38,567 nucleotides of DNA from Methyloprofundus sp. GTDB taxonomy: Bacteria; Pseudomonadota; Gammaproteobacteria; Methylococcales; Methylomonadaceae. The position numbers and the translations under genes are program-made. Position 1 is the first letter of the stretch. Each line of letters opens with the position of its first letter. The stretch is taken from assembly GCA_028599115.1 (NCBI GenBank), contig JAQRMR010000106.1, positions 1 through 38,567 of the forward strand, given 5' to 3'. Under the pieces are notes generated by a model, which worked only from the letters and a program-made list of their open reading frames with translations, did no database searches and was not told where the DNA came from. Shown in pieces: positions 1-9,730 of this stretch.

Positions 1-70
1 AAGAAGGCTGAGAAACCACAACTATGAAAATTTATAAGGCGCTAATTTAAAGCTGCCGAGTTAGATTTTT

Positions 71-105
71 ATTGCTCCGCAAGAATAACCTAACCCGACC
101 TACGC
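71..105 (-). repeat. Repeat-like G-rich intergenic motif (left of DUF1097 gene)
   Basis: The minus strand reads GTAGGTCGGGTTAGG and then an AT-rich tail. The wording resembles short dispersed intergenic repeats common in proteobacteria, of the GTAGG-GGGTTAG type, but only one arm is visible and there is no clear palindrome. The first 156 bases hold no convincing gene. A short open stretch at 1-27 ending in TGA could be the end of a plus-strand gene outside the window, but nothing identifies it. Confidence 0.25.
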
Positions 106-156
106 CCTAGTAGATTGCTTTAAAAAACAAATATTAAAGCAGCTACTTAAAATAAT

Positions 157-684
157 TTATTCTTCAATCGTTGTCATTTTTGCAGCAAATTTAGCCGATG
201 CGATGCCAAATGCAACGCCTAATGCTAATGAGAATGAAATGATTAATAAAGGATTATCCCAACCCGCACCTAGTAGTACTTCTGTTGAAAGTTTACCTGG
301 TGTTTGTAGTAAATAAGCAAAGGTTGCTGAGTAGCCTAATACAGTTGCAGGAATTGCAGAAAGAGCAGGAATATTAGCTGCTAAACACATAGCAATCACT
401 GTTGCTGTTACGATAATAGCCGCCATTAATGGAAAGCCTAATACTGCATCTGGAGAAATTGTAACAATCTCGTACGCCGCATAAGTGGCAACAGCAACGC
501 CAAACACACTACATCTTACTGTGTTAATCGCTGCTTTATCATCACCACCTAAAGCAAAATAAGCTGCCCAAGAAATCGTTGCAGCCCAAATTAGGAAAAC
601 ACCACTTAAAGGGCCTACTGCTAGAAAAGTAGCTAAACCTGCAATAAGACCAATACTAACTGATAGTGCTGAAAGACCATTCAT
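157..684 (-). CDS. DUF1097 family inner-membrane protein
   Basis: The product has 175 residues and is almost wholly hydrophobic, with about five membrane-spanning segments, small-residue-rich helices and a short charged C-terminus (FAAKMTTIEE). Composition and length fit the DUF1097 family of small membrane proteins, whose function is unknown. The start at 684 is supported by GGAG eight bases upstream. The gene stands alone: both sides are non-coding, and the next gene, lolA, begins about 900 bases upstream on the same strand. The family assignment is from recognition of the overall sequence. No transport substrate can be inferred. Confidence 0.7.
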   Translation of the reverse strand: MNGLSALSVSIGLIAGLATFLAVGPLSGVFLIWAATISWAAYFALGGDDKAAINTVRCSVFGVAVATYAAYEIVTISPDAVLGFPLMAAIIVTATVIAMCLAANIPALSAIPATVLGYSATFAYLLQTPGKLSTEVLLGAGWDNPLLIISFSLALGVAFGIASAKFAAKMTTIEE

Positions 685-985
685 AAATATAACTCCATAG
701 TATTACCTCGTTTAAATAGAAAAATAGATGCGGCGAGGTAGAGACCACAAATTCTTTAATTTTTATCACTATTTAGTAGCGATGATCGGGCTGGGATAAA
801 GCTCCTTTGCCCACCCTACTTTGAAAGAGTCATTTAGTTTAAGCTGAGTTAGGGTGATTTCTCATTATTTCGGAGTAATAACAGGCTCAGAAATCGCCAT
901 CCCCGCAAGCTTCTAGTGAGAACCCATGGTTTTGCGCAATTAGTTAGAGAACCTATTTGTAACAACGCTAAATAATGACAATCTA
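685..985. other. Non-coding gap between DUF1097 gene and lolA
   Basis: About 300 bases without a plausible gene. It contains a second repeat-like motif at 781-820 (minus strand GTAGGGTGGGCAAAGG) and, at about 764-783, a 7-bp imperfect stem (ATCGCTA with TAGTGAT, one G-U pair) read on the minus strand. An open frame that runs antisense to lolA into this region is a shadow. No tRNA, riboswitch or clear promoter is visible. Confidence 0.4.
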
Positions 986-1597
986 TTATCCTTTAAAAAT
1001 ATCCGTTCCCTCAGGCGCTTTGAATTCAAATATTTTTTTATCCAATTTTTTAGGTAGCTTAAGATTATTAAACATAATTTTAGTTAACTGCCCAAAATTA
1101 TCACTTAATTCCATTTCACTGAGTAGCCCTTCTTTCAAACCAATTAAGATATGCTTAAAGCTACTATCTTGGTGTTTTGGAATTAATTTAACCCATTCAA
1201 TGCCACCTTTTGTGCCTTGCTCAGTTAAATTATATTTTTCTTTTAAGTCGACTGTGCCACTTAATAAAAGCGCTGGGGTATCCCCAATAGACTGATCGAT
1301 TTTTTTGATAATAACCTGTTCTAAATCCGCATCATAAAACCAGACACTCTCTTCTTTAGAAACAATTTCTTGTAGATAGGGCTTAGTGTAATTCCAACGA
1401 AATTTACCCGGTTGCTGTAAATAAAATTTTCCGTAACTGGTTTGTAAGGGCTTGCCTGATTCATCCAAGGAAAGTTGGGTAAAATCAGCCGTCACATGGC
1501 TAGCCCCTGCAATAAATTTTTCTAATACTTTAACGCCGGATTCAGCAACAGCTTGTACTGAAAATAAAACCAATACTAACGCAATAATCTTTTTCAT
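986..1597 (-). CDS. lolA: Outer-membrane lipoprotein carrier protein LolA
   Basis: LolA is the periplasmic chaperone that takes lipoproteins from the LolCDE transporter and hands them to LolB at the outer membrane. The 203-residue product starts with a signal peptide (residues 1-18, cleavage after VQAVA). It continues with the LolA pattern: an early TADFTQ segment, then GKFYLQQPGKFRWNY, WFYDADLEQV and a C-terminal LKLPKKLDKKIFEF. The length matches the family (about 200 residues). Its ATG overlaps the mrcB stop by one base (TAATG), so translation is probably coupled. In many genomes lolA lies with ftsK and rarA, so the position after mrcB is less usual. Confidence 0.93.
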   Translation of the reverse strand: MKKIIALVLVLFSVQAVAESGVKVLEKFIAGASHVTADFTQLSLDESGKPLQTSYGKFYLQQPGKFRWNYTKPYLQEIVSKEESVWFYDADLEQVIIKKIDQSIGDTPALLLSGTVDLKEKYNLTEQGTKGGIEWVKLIPKHQDSSFKHILIGLKEGLLSEMELSDNFGQLTKIMFNNLKLPKKLDKKIFEFKAPEGTDIFKG

Positions 1598-3942
1598 TAA
1601 AAATGTTCCTTTATTATTCCATCAAACCAATGACGTACTTTTTTCAGACTCGATTCAACACAAAGCGTTCTCTCTTTTGGCTCCGAACCGATTACAAAAG
1701 GATAGAGCTTAGCTGTGGGGCATAATTCTGTCGCTAACAACCCACTCTCATTATCAATCCAAGTGTTTTTCACTGAATCAGGACGAGATAATAACACAGG
1801 CTCGCTTGCCACCTCTGCCATTAATTCAGTCCATAACTTTAACGCCCCACTCGCACCAGTGACACCGGCTGGTTTAGCATCATCTCGACCGACCCAAAAA
1901 ACGCCTAGATAATCGCCTGTAAAACCAGCAAACCAACTATCTTTTAAATCATTACTTGTCCCTGTTTTTCCGGCAGCCTGCATTGTCGCTGGTATTTTAT
2001 TAGCCGCTGAACGCCCTGTTCCTGAGCGCATCACTTCTTGCAAAACCGTATTAGTTAAATAACTCGCGACAGGGTTTAATTCTTGTTTTAACCTATAAGG
2101 GTAACGCTGCAATAACTCGCCTTCATTATTTAAAACAGCAGTAATTGAGCGTAACGGCATAGAAAACCCTTCTGCAGCAAGCGTTTGGTACATTTGCGTC
2201 ACTTCAAAAGGCGTTAAAGATAAAGCACCTAATAATAAAGAGGGGTATAAATTAATCGGCCGTGTGACACCGGTTGACCGGATTGTTTTAGCGATACGCC
2301 CTAAACCCACATCCATTCCTAAGCGTACTGTCGCTAAGTTATATGAATGTGCCAAGGCAGTATGCAAAGGTACTTCTCCATGCTCTTTTCGACTATAATT
2401 TTGCGGCTTCCATAGCTGCCCTTTTTCCACCTTCAGCTCTATCTTGGTATCACTTAAAGGGGTAATTAAGGTATATTTTTTTGGATATTCGAGTGCGGTT
2501 AGGTAAATTAAGGGTTTAATCAAAGACCCAATCGGGCGTACTGCATTTAAAGCTCGGTTGAAGCCTGCTTTTTGGCTATCTCGCCCCCCTATTAAAGCAA
2601 CCACTTCACCTGTCCCACGCCGTGTTACCACAGCAGCAGCTTCTAATTTATTAGCACGTGGCTTTTTTTCTATTTTTGTTAATTGCTGATGCACGCTTCT
2701 ACTTAATTTATTTTGTACGTGACTATCCAAGGTGGTAAAAATTCTTAGGCCATTACTATTGAGATCCGTTTCATTGTATTCGCGTTTTAACTGGCGTTTT
2801 ACCAACTCTATAAAGGCGGGGTAACGATTTGCTGCACGATGTGCAAAGGGAACAATTTTCAAGGCATGTTTTTCTGCACTGGCTTGCTGTTCAGCCGTGA
2901 TTTTTCCTTGCTTAAATAGACTAGACAGCACTAAGTTACGACGCTTTAAAGCCCGTTTTGGATGCCTGCGTAAATCATAATAAGAAGGCCCTCTCACTAA
3001 AGCAACCAAAGCTGCGACTTCATGTAAACGCAGTTTTGCTACCGGTTTAGAAAAGTAAAATTCACTAGCAAGCCCAAAGCCATGTACGGCATAAGCGCCA
3101 TCTTGTGCTAAATAAACTTCATTTAAATAGGCTTCTAAAATTTCCTCTTTAGAAAAATGGTATTCCAAAATAAATGCCATTAAGGCTTCATTGATTTTGC
3201 GGCGTAAACTACGTTCAGGTGTAAGAAAGAAATTTTTAATTAACTGCTGCGTTAAAGTACTGCCCCCTTGTACAAACCCACCAGCTTTAATATTAACCCA
3301 CATAGCGCGTGCAATACCTTTTAAGGAAACGCCCCAATGCTGGTAAAAATCACGATCCTCTGTTGCAATGAGTGCATTAATTAAGCTTTTCGGTACCTCT
3401 TCCAGTTTAACTAAAATACGGTCTTCTTTATGTGCGGGATAAAAGCTACCAATTTGTTCTGGCTCTAAACGCACAATGGCAAGCTCTCTACCCGTCTTCA
3501 TATCAACAATACGTTGAACTTCATTATTTTGAAATTTAACGCGTATATATTGGCTTTCTGTTGCTGCATCCCAAAAGGTAAAGCCACGTGTTTTTAGAGT
3601 GATTTGATTTTTGTTGGCCGTATAACTGGCTTGCGAGGATAAGCTTCTATCCGAGTGGTAACGAAGCTTTTTTAATAAAAACACTAATTGCTTAGATTTT
3701 AATGGTAAGCCCGCATAAAGTTCCACAGGATTAGCATAAACATGTGCTGGAATAGTCCAACGTTTGCCTTCAAACTGATGCCTAACGGTATAATCCAAAT
3801 AGCCAACATAGCTAAAAAAAGCAAACAATCCGGCTGCGGCTGCAATGAAAAAGTAACGCTTTAAATGTGCATTAAGTTTAGCAACAGAAGACTTTTTCTT
3901 GCTTGTTTGTCGCTTTTTCCTAGTTTTTTTTGCAGCCGCCAT
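1597..3942 (-). CDS. mrcB: Penicillin-binding protein 1B (bifunctional transglycosylase/transpeptidase)
   Basis: Class A PBP that polymerises and cross-links peptidoglycan. The 781-residue product has a Lys/Arg-rich cytoplasmic tail (1-30), one membrane anchor (about 31-50), a UB2H-like region (about 60-150, RWTIPAHVYANP at its start), a GT51 transglycosylase domain with the catalytic Glu in TEDRDFY (about residue 195) and GSTLTQQL (227-234), and a transpeptidase domain with SLIK (Ser473), SYN (533-535) and KTGTS (659-663). All catalytic motifs are intact. UB2H is the docking site for the lipoprotein activator LpoB in E. coli. The gene starts 3 bases after the parC stop and overlaps lolA, suggesting one transcript. 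Confidence 0.95.
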   Translation of the reverse strand: MAAAKKTRKKRQTSKKKSSVAKLNAHLKRYFFIAAAAGLFAFFSYVGYLDYTVRHQFEGKRWTIPAHVYANPVELYAGLPLKSKQLVFLLKKLRYHSDRSLSSQASYTANKNQITLKTRGFTFWDAATESQYIRVKFQNNEVQRIVDMKTGRELAIVRLEPEQIGSFYPAHKEDRILVKLEEVPKSLINALIATEDRDFYQHWGVSLKGIARAMWVNIKAGGFVQGGSTLTQQLIKNFFLTPERSLRRKINEALMAFILEYHFSKEEILEAYLNEVYLAQDGAYAVHGFGLASEFYFSKPVAKLRLHEVAALVALVRGPSYYDLRRHPKRALKRRNLVLSSLFKQGKITAEQQASAEKHALKIVPFAHRAANRYPAFIELVKRQLKREYNETDLNSNGLRIFTTLDSHVQNKLSRSVHQQLTKIEKKPRANKLEAAAVVTRRGTGEVVALIGGRDSQKAGFNRALNAVRPIGSLIKPLIYLTALEYPKKYTLITPLSDTKIELKVEKGQLWKPQNYSRKEHGEVPLHTALAHSYNLATVRLGMDVGLGRIAKTIRSTGVTRPINLYPSLLLGALSLTPFEVTQMYQTLAAEGFSMPLRSITAVLNNEGELLQRYPYRLKQELNPVASYLTNTVLQEVMRSGTGRSAANKIPATMQAAGKTGTSNDLKDSWFAGFTGDYLGVFWVGRDDAKPAGVTGASGALKLWTELMAEVASEPVLLSRPDSVKNTWIDNESGLLATELCPTAKLYPFVIGSEPKERTLCVESSLKKVRHWFDGIIKEHF

Positions 3943-3945
3943 TGC

Positions 3946-6180
3946 TTATTCTGAACCTTGCAATTTATCAACTCGCTGAAAACCACGTGGCAAATGTCCG
4001 CCACGTTTCGCTCTAACACCTAAGTAGCTTTCCATATCAGCGGGTTTTACCGTTAGCGAGCGTTTTCCTGCCAGCACCTTTAAGTCAGCACCTTCCGCAA
4101 TCACCGCAACAGAAACAACCTTATCTGTTCCTGCAGTAATATCTGCTGTTGGAATTTGAATTAATTTATTACCTTTCCCTTTTGTTAAAGCAGGTAACGC
4201 TGCCACTGGAAAAATTAATAAACGCCCTTGTAATGTTACCGCTGCAATTTGATCACTGGAATTTGTGATTTTAACCGGTGCTAATAAATTAACGCCTTTT
4301 GGTAAAGTGACTAAGGCTTTTCCTGCTTTGTTTTTAGAGACTAAATCTTTAATCTGCACTCTAAAACCATAACCCGCATCACTGGCTAATAACAACCAGT
4401 CCTCATCTCTACCGGATAACAAATGCGTAAAAAAAGCACCTGCTGCAGGTTTTAATCGCCCAGTTAAAGGTTCGCCTTGGCTACGCGCAGAAGGCAAATC
4501 ATGCGTTGAAGTGGTGTAAACACGCCCTGTTGAATCTAAAACAAAAACAGGCTGTGTGGTTCTGCCTAAAACAGAGTCTAAATAAGCATCACCTGAGCGA
4601 TAGTTAAGTGCTTTAACATCACTATCATGCCCTTTTGCTGCGCGTACCCAGCCCTTTTCAGACAAAATAATCGTTAACGGCTCATTAGGAATTAGCGCGG
4701 TGGCTGTCAGTGCTTGTGCCGCGCCTCTTTCTATAATGAGTGAGCGACGATCATCGCCATATTTATCTGCATCTTCTAATAATTCTTTACGAATTAAACG
4801 GTTTAATTGACGTTTACTGCCTAATATTTTTTGTAATTTATCGCGTTCTTTTTCTAGTTCTGCTTGCTCTCCCTTAATGGCCATTTCTTCTAAGCGAGCA
4901 AGGTGACGTAGTTTAAGGTCTAGTATCGCTTCAGCTTGAATATCAGTAATAGCAAAGCGTTCAATCAAGACTGGCTTAGGCTCATCTTCCGAACGAATAA
5001 TGGCAATGACTTCATCTATATTTAAAAAGGCGACTAATAAACCTTCTAATATATGTAAGCGCGCCAAGATTTTATCTAAACGATATTGCAAGCGGCGGCG
5101 TACCGTTTCGGTACGATAGCTAAGCCATTCGACTAATATATCGCGTAAGCCTTTTACTTTTGGGCGGCCATTTAAACCAATCATATTTAAATTAACACGA
5201 TAGGTTTTTTCTAAATCTGTGGTTGCAAATAAATGCGACATCACTTCTTCAATATTCGCGCGTTTTGATTTTGGAATAATGACTAAGCGAGTGGGTTTTT
5301 CATGGTCTGATTCATCGCGCAAATCTTCTATCATAGGCAGCTTTTTCGCCAGCATTTGTGCCGCAATTTGCTCTAATAACTTAGAACCAGAAACTTGATG
5401 CGGTAAAGCGGTAATAATAATATTGCGCTCTTCTAGCTCATATTTAGCACGCATGCGCACCGAGCCACTACCATTGATATAAATTTTTTGTAAGTCATCA
5501 CGGCTACTGATAATTTCCGCATCGGTTGGGTAATCTGGACCTTGAATAAATTTGAATAAGTCGTCTAAAGTAGCATTCGGCTCATCTAATAAATGCACAC
5601 AAGCATTAGCAACCTCTCTAAGGTTATGTGGCGGAATATCGGTTGCCATTCCTACCGCAATTCCCATCGTCCCATTTAGTAAGATATTAGGTAATCGTGC
5701 CGGTAATAATGCCGGCTCTTGTAATGACCCATCAAAATTATCGACCCAATCTACCGTACCTTGTCCCAATTCTTTTAATAGGGTTTGTGCGTAGCCAGTT
5801 AAACGCGATTCGGTATAACGCATCGCTGCAAATGACTTAGGGTCATCAGGCGAGCCCCAGTTTCCTTGTCCATCCACTAAAGGGTAGCGATAAGAAAACG
5901 GCTGCGCCATCAATACCATGGCTTCATAACAAGCGCTATCACCATGTGGATGATATTTACCCAGTACGTCCCCTACTGTCCTTGCTGATTTTTTATGTTT
6001 AGAAACCGCGCTTAAACCCAACTCAGACATGGCATAAATAATACGCCTTTGTACCGGTTTTAAGCCATCACCAACATGCGGTAATGCTCTATCTAAAATA
6101 ACGTACATGGAATAATCCAAATATGCTTTTTCAGTAAAATCTTTTAAAGGAAGTTGTTCAAAATTATCTTGGATGCCCAT
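3946..6180 (-). CDS. parC: DNA topoisomerase IV subunit A ParC
   Basis: A subunit of topoisomerase IV, which decatenates daughter chromosomes together with ParE (not in this window). The 744-residue length is that of ParC, without the longer GyrA tail. The active-site tyrosine is in AAMRYTES (about Tyr122). The quinolone-determining region reads [15 protein letters not shown] with Ser82 and Glu86, corresponding to E. coli Ser80 and Glu84, so no common quinolone-resistance change is present. The C-terminal beta-pinwheel region follows from about residue 490. It is the first gene of a parC-mrcB-lolA series; the upstream gap to the AGCS transporter gene is only about 85 bases. Confidence 0.96.
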   Translation of the reverse strand: MGIQDNFEQLPLKDFTEKAYLDYSMYVILDRALPHVGDGLKPVQRRIIYAMSELGLSAVSKHKKSARTVGDVLGKYHPHGDSACYEAMVLMAQPFSYRYPLVDGQGNWGSPDDPKSFAAMRYTESRLTGYAQTLLKELGQGTVDWVDNFDGSLQEPALLPARLPNILLNGTMGIAVGMATDIPPHNLREVANACVHLLDEPNATLDDLFKFIQGPDYPTDAEIISSRDDLQKIYINGSGSVRMRAKYELEERNIIITALPHQVSGSKLLEQIAAQMLAKKLPMIEDLRDESDHEKPTRLVIIPKSKRANIEEVMSHLFATTDLEKTYRVNLNMIGLNGRPKVKGLRDILVEWLSYRTETVRRRLQYRLDKILARLHILEGLLVAFLNIDEVIAIIRSEDEPKPVLIERFAITDIQAEAILDLKLRHLARLEEMAIKGEQAELEKERDKLQKILGSKRQLNRLIRKELLEDADKYGDDRRSLIIERGAAQALTATALIPNEPLTIILSEKGWVRAAKGHDSDVKALNYRSGDAYLDSVLGRTTQPVFVLDSTGRVYTTSTHDLPSARSQGEPLTGRLKPAAGAFFTHLLSGRDEDWLLLASDAGYGFRVQIKDLVSKNKAGKALVTLPKGVNLLAPVKITNSSDQIAAVTLQGRLLIFPVAALPALTKGKGNKLIQIPTADITAGTDKVVSVAVIAEGADLKVLAGKRSLTVKPADMESYLGVRAKRGGHLPRGFQRVDKLQGSE

Positions 6181-6254
6181 ACCTGTATCTATCTAAAGCC
6201 TTCGTGTTTTGCTTAACGTAATCCAATATATTAGCCTACTAAGCCGCATTTATA

Positions 6255-6268
6255 AAGGCATTAGCCTT
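6255..6268 (-). terminator. Weak hairpin at end of AGCS symporter gene
   Basis: The minus strand shows AAGGC-TAAT-GCCTT directly at the stop codon, followed by TATAAA rather than a U run. It may mark the transcript end between the symporter gene and parC, but it is short. Confidence 0.25.
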
Positions 6269-7616
6269 ATGATTTATGAGAACTAACAAATTCACGGGTA
6301 ATTTTAAAAATAACCGGGCTTAATAACACCAAAGCAATCAGGTTGGGAATTGCCATCAGGCCATTTAAAATATCTGCAACTAACCAAACTAAGGTTAACT
6401 TACTCATTGCACCAATCGGAATCACACATAACCACACAACTCGGTATGGCCAAATGATTTTTGTGCCCCACAAATATTCTGCACAACGTTCGCCATAATA
6501 ACTCCAGCCCAAAATTGTTGTAAAAGCAAAAACCACTAAGCCAATGACAATAATATAGCCACCAACTATTGGTAAGTGACTGGTGAATGCTAAGCTTGAT
6601 AAAGCTGCGCCATTAACTCCACTGGTCCAAACACCGCTTAAAATAATCACTAAAGCTGTCATGGTACAAACTAAAATGGTATCAATAAACGTGCCCAACA
6701 TAGCAACCATTCCTTGCTTAACGGGGTGATTTGTTTTTGCAGCAGCATGCGCTATTGGCGCACTTCCTAAGCCTGCTTCGTTGGAAAAAACACCTCGCGC
6801 AACACCAAAGCGTATCGCCGCCCAAACCGTTGCGCCTGCAAAGCCGCCAACAGCAGCCGTTTCTGAAAATGCATGTTTAAAAATAAGCGCAAACGCCTGT
6901 GGAATGGCTTGGTATTCAGAAATAATAATGATTAAAGCTGCAGCTATATAAGCCACTGCCATCATGGGCACTAATTTAGCCGCAACTTCTGCAATACGCT
7001 GAATACCGCCTAAAATAACCACAGCGCTTAATACTGTAAGAATAGCAGCTGTATAATAACTAGGGATATCTAAAAGACTACTGACCGCATCAGCAACTGA
7101 GTTGGCTTGTACCATATTGCCAATCCCAAAAGCGGCAATGGCACCAAAAAATGCAAAGGCTGTCGCCAGCCAACGCCACCGCGCTTTAAGTCCATTTTTA
7201 ATATAGTACATCGGCCCACCGACAAAGCATCCGCGTTCATCGGTTTCTCTATATTTTACGGCCAATACTGCTTCAGCATATTTGGTAGCCATACCGAATA
7301 AAGCCGTCACCCACATCCAAAAAATAGCCCCTGGCCCACCTAGTGTAATTGCTGTGGCAACGCCCGCAATATTGCCCGTACCAATGGTTGCGGAAAGTGC
7401 CGTCATTAATGCTTGAAAAGGGGTAATATCACCTTTTTTATCCGACTCCCGACCCACCCACAGCATTTTTAAGGCACTTATAATATTGCGCCAAGTAAAG
7501 AAGCGCAGACCAATAGTGAGGTAAATACCGATACCCAGCAATAAAACCAGCATAACTGGCCCCCAAACTAAGGCGCTTATTTCATTTAAAAAACTTTCTA
7601 TTTTTTCCATTACCAA
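6267..7616 (-). CDS. AGCS family alanine/glycine:cation symporter
   Basis: Inner-membrane secondary transporter of the alanine or glycine:cation symporter family, which usually co-transports Na+. The 449-residue product has about 10-11 hydrophobic segments and the family pattern: PFQALMTALSATIGTGNIAG near residue 70-95, GPGAIFWMWVTALFGMATKYAE, and the signature FSNEAGLGSAPIAHAAA in the middle. Substrate (alanine or glycine) cannot be told from sequence alone. The 237-base stretch upstream (7617-7853) presumably holds its promoter; I looked for a glycine riboswitch there and saw none. That stretch also has a motif at 7783-7799 like the other repeat-like motifs. Confidence 0.9.
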   Translation of the reverse strand: MVMEKIESFLNEISALVWGPVMLVLLLGIGIYLTIGLRFFTWRNIISALKMLWVGRESDKKGDITPFQALMTALSATIGTGNIAGVATAITLGGPGAIFWMWVTALFGMATKYAEAVLAVKYRETDERGCFVGGPMYYIKNGLKARWRWLATAFAFFGAIAAFGIGNMVQANSVADAVSSLLDIPSYYTAAILTVLSAVVILGGIQRIAEVAAKLVPMMAVAYIAAALIIIISEYQAIPQAFALIFKHAFSETAAVGGFAGATVWAAIRFGVARGVFSNEAGLGSAPIAHAAAKTNHPVKQGMVAMLGTFIDTILVCTMTALVIILSGVWTSGVNGAALSSLAFTSHLPIVGGYIIVIGLVVFAFTTILGWSYYGERCAEYLWGTKIIWPYRVVWLCVIPIGAMSKLTLVWLVADILNGLMAIPNLIALVLLSPVIFKITREFVSSHKS

Positions 7617-7853
7617 CCTTATTTAACTATTTTAGACAAAATCATGTCGTTTACGCTGGTTTTTATTCAGCCTATATAAGTAATACTATACTAGTATCAA
7701 CTGATGTTATCCATATCTAGAAAAATGCAAACTAAAGCCTACGCTCCAATAATTCAAAAACGAGGCCGTATAAAAATTTTCTCGTAAGGTACGCACCGCT
7801 ATTCATTTAAGCCAACTCCTTATTTTCTTCGGCAGCATGAGCAGTAGTCATTG

Positions 7854-8690
7854 CTAATTGTCATCAACCAGTTTTAGTACACTTGGGTGCTTAAGCTGCA
7901 TTAGTAATTGATTTTTGTTTTTATTTACCCAGCCTCGCGCTTCAATTTTTTTACCTTTTAAATCGTCTATATTGTCAAAATAATGTAAGAATTTTTTCTT
8001 AACCTGTAATTTAAAAGTGTTAGACAGGCTTAAGTAAACATTCTTTCGCGTATGCTGAATTTTTGTCACCTTACCTATAATTCGCTGCCAACCATATTTA
8101 TTATTAAAATTTAAGTTTTCAACGGGCTTGGTCGCATAACTAGCATACTGCCATATTCCTAAGTTTTCCTTTTCAGCTAGATTCGATGCTGTTAGTAAAT
8201 CATCAACATGTGCAATATTGGGTGGAAAAATATTCACGCTAGCAAAACCTAAGCGAACTAACTCTAAATTAATATGCAAGCCTTCTTCAGTGAAAATATG
8301 TGCTAGATAGCGCTTATATTTATCTTGTTTTTGTTCGGCAAATTCAAGACGTATTTTTTTACCCTGTAGTTTTTCAGTTAACCACTTTTTAGCAGCTTCA
8401 CCTCCTTCTTGTGCAGGTGCATTTCTATGTGCAACTTCCGGCGTATTGATGCCTACTAAGCGTATTTTCCGGCCATCTTTCAGCTGCACGGTATCGCCAT
8501 CAAAAACAGCTTTAACCGGATAAAATAAAATCTGTTTGCTGACTTGGTATTCACTTGCACCAACGTGTTGAATATCTGAGTAGTGTTTTTTTCCTTGTTG
8601 ATCTATCCAAAAATAAATACCCGCTTGGCTAGTTTGCCCTCCTAAGAATAACCAGCACACAAAAATACTCACTAAGCTTTTATTCATCAT
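7854..8690 (-). CDS. Secreted DUF4124/thermonuclease-family protein with C-terminal OB-like domain
   Basis: The 278-residue product has a signal peptide (about 1-23, ending GQTSQA). A DUF4124-type module follows (GIYFWIDQQGKKHYSDI, about 24-45). Then comes a staphylococcal-nuclease-like domain with DGDTVQLKDG, IRLVGINTPE, DKYKRYLAHIF and ENLGIW. The last about 75 residues (WQRIIGKVTKIQ to the end) look like a small beta-rich OB-type domain with a W-V-N-K-N-K-N-Q pattern. Catalytic Asp, Arg and Glu positions of thermonuclease appear present. The expected activity is extracytoplasmic cleavage of DNA or RNA. It is transcribed away from the ZIP gene. Family is clear, biological role is not. Confidence 0.85.
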   Translation of the reverse strand: MMNKSLVSIFVCWLFLGGQTSQAGIYFWIDQQGKKHYSDIQHVGASEYQVSKQILFYPVKAVFDGDTVQLKDGRKIRLVGINTPEVAHRNAPAQEGGEAAKKWLTEKLQGKKIRLEFAEQKQDKYKRYLAHIFTEEGLHINLELVRLGFASVNIFPPNIAHVDDLLTASNLAEKENLGIWQYASYATKPVENLNFNNKYGWQRIIGKVTKIQHTRKNVYLSLSNTFKLQVKKKFLHYFDNIDDLKGKKIEARGWVNKNKNQLLMQLKHPSVLKLVDDN

Positions 8691-8792
8691 GCTCTATGCA
8701 CCAAAAAATTATTATTTAATCTACAATACTCTATACAATAAAGGACTTTAAAAAATAATCCTATTAAACATTTTAAATGAACAGAGGAACCT

Positions 8793-9728
8793 ATGAGCGA
8801 TACACTCCCTAATCCTTTATTTGAAAAATGTCAGTCTCAATTAAAGGACTGTTCTTATTATCAAAAATTACTCAGTTACCCTAAAGCTCAACGTTGGTTG
8901 ATTGTCATAGGTTTATTTACCCTTTCGCAAATTATCGTTTTTGGAAGCTTGTATTTATTTATTGGTAAAGTTGCGATGATTGGTTTTTTCATCTGCATTT
9001 TATCTGGGCTGGCAACAGGTGTTGGTGCATTACCTGCAATTTTCTTTAAAGAAATTTCTACTAATATTTTCAATTCACTATTGGGCGCTGCTGCCGGCGT
9101 TATGCTTGCCGCTACGGCTTTTTCTTTATTAGTTCCGGGAATTGAGTTTGGTAATGAAATTTTACCCGGTAAAGGCTTATGGCTTGTGGCTATAGGCATG
9201 TTAGTTGGCGCTGTTTTTTTACACCTAGCGGATAAAAAACTTCCCCACCTACACTTTGGGGCTAACTTAGAAGATCATGCCAGTTCTTTGCAAAAGGTCA
9301 GCCTGTTTATTATTGCTATTACTATTCATAATTTTCCTGAAGGTATGTCGGTTGGCGTTAGCTTTGGTACGGGTGATATGCATAACGGCATGGTCTTAGC
9401 CATTGCTGTGGCTTTACAAAACATCCCTGAAGGTTTGGCAGTTTCACTACCTTTAGTGGCCTTGGGCTACAACAAATGGAAAGCGGTCGGCATTGCTACC
9501 TTAACAGGGCTTGTCGAACCGGTTGGCGGCTTATTAGGTATTACTATGGTCTCTGCTTTCTCCTCAGTTTTACCTTTTGCAATGGGCTTTGCGGCGGGCG
9601 CGATGCTATTTGTGATTACTGAAGAAATTATTCCGGAAACACACTCTAAAGAGCGTTCACGCTATGCGACCTTTTCTTTAATGTTTGGCTTTATTTTAAT
9701 GATGGCTTTAGACACCCTACTTGTTTAA
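8793..9728 (+). CDS. ZIP family divalent metal transporter (GufA/ZupT-like)
   Basis: Inner-membrane importer of divalent metals such as zinc. The 311-residue product has a short cytoplasmic N-terminus and about eight membrane helices. The metal-binding helices are visible as HNFPEGMSVGVSFG and NIPEGLAVSLPL, and a later one reads GLVEPVGGLLG. It belongs to the GufA-like branch by its spacing and the C-terminal EEIIPETHSKERS segment. The start at 8793 has an AGAGGA Shine-Dalgarno. The dtd gene begins two bases after its stop, so the two are co-transcribed. The upstream 100 bases are shared with the divergent nuclease gene. Confidence 0.9.
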   Translation: MSDTLPNPLFEKCQSQLKDCSYYQKLLSYPKAQRWLIVIGLFTLSQIIVFGSLYLFIGKVAMIGFFICILSGLATGVGALPAIFFKEISTNIFNSLLGAAAGVMLAATAFSLLVPGIEFGNEILPGKGLWLVAIGMLVGAVFLHLADKKLPHLHFGANLEDHASSLQKVSLFIIAITIHNFPEGMSVGVSFGTGDMHNGMVLAIAVALQNIPEGLAVSLPLVALGYNKWKAVGIATLTGLVEPVGGLLGITMVSAFSSVLPFAMGFAAGAMLFVITEEIIPETHSKERSRYATFSLMFGFILMMALDTLLV

Positions 9729-9730
9729 GT

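Noticed and set aside
975-1295. Plus-strand frame opposite lolA
   Set aside because: Antisense shadow of a well-supported gene, with no family likeness and no ribosome-binding site of note.
7617-7853. Glycine riboswitch upstream of the AGCS symporter gene
   Set aside because: AGCS genes often have one, but no tandem aptamer pattern or conserved core is visible in this stretch.
7801-7853. Short minus-strand frame encoding MTTAHAAEENKELA
   Set aside because: Fourteen codons, no clear ribosome-binding site and no family; could be chance in the gap between the nuclease and symporter genes.
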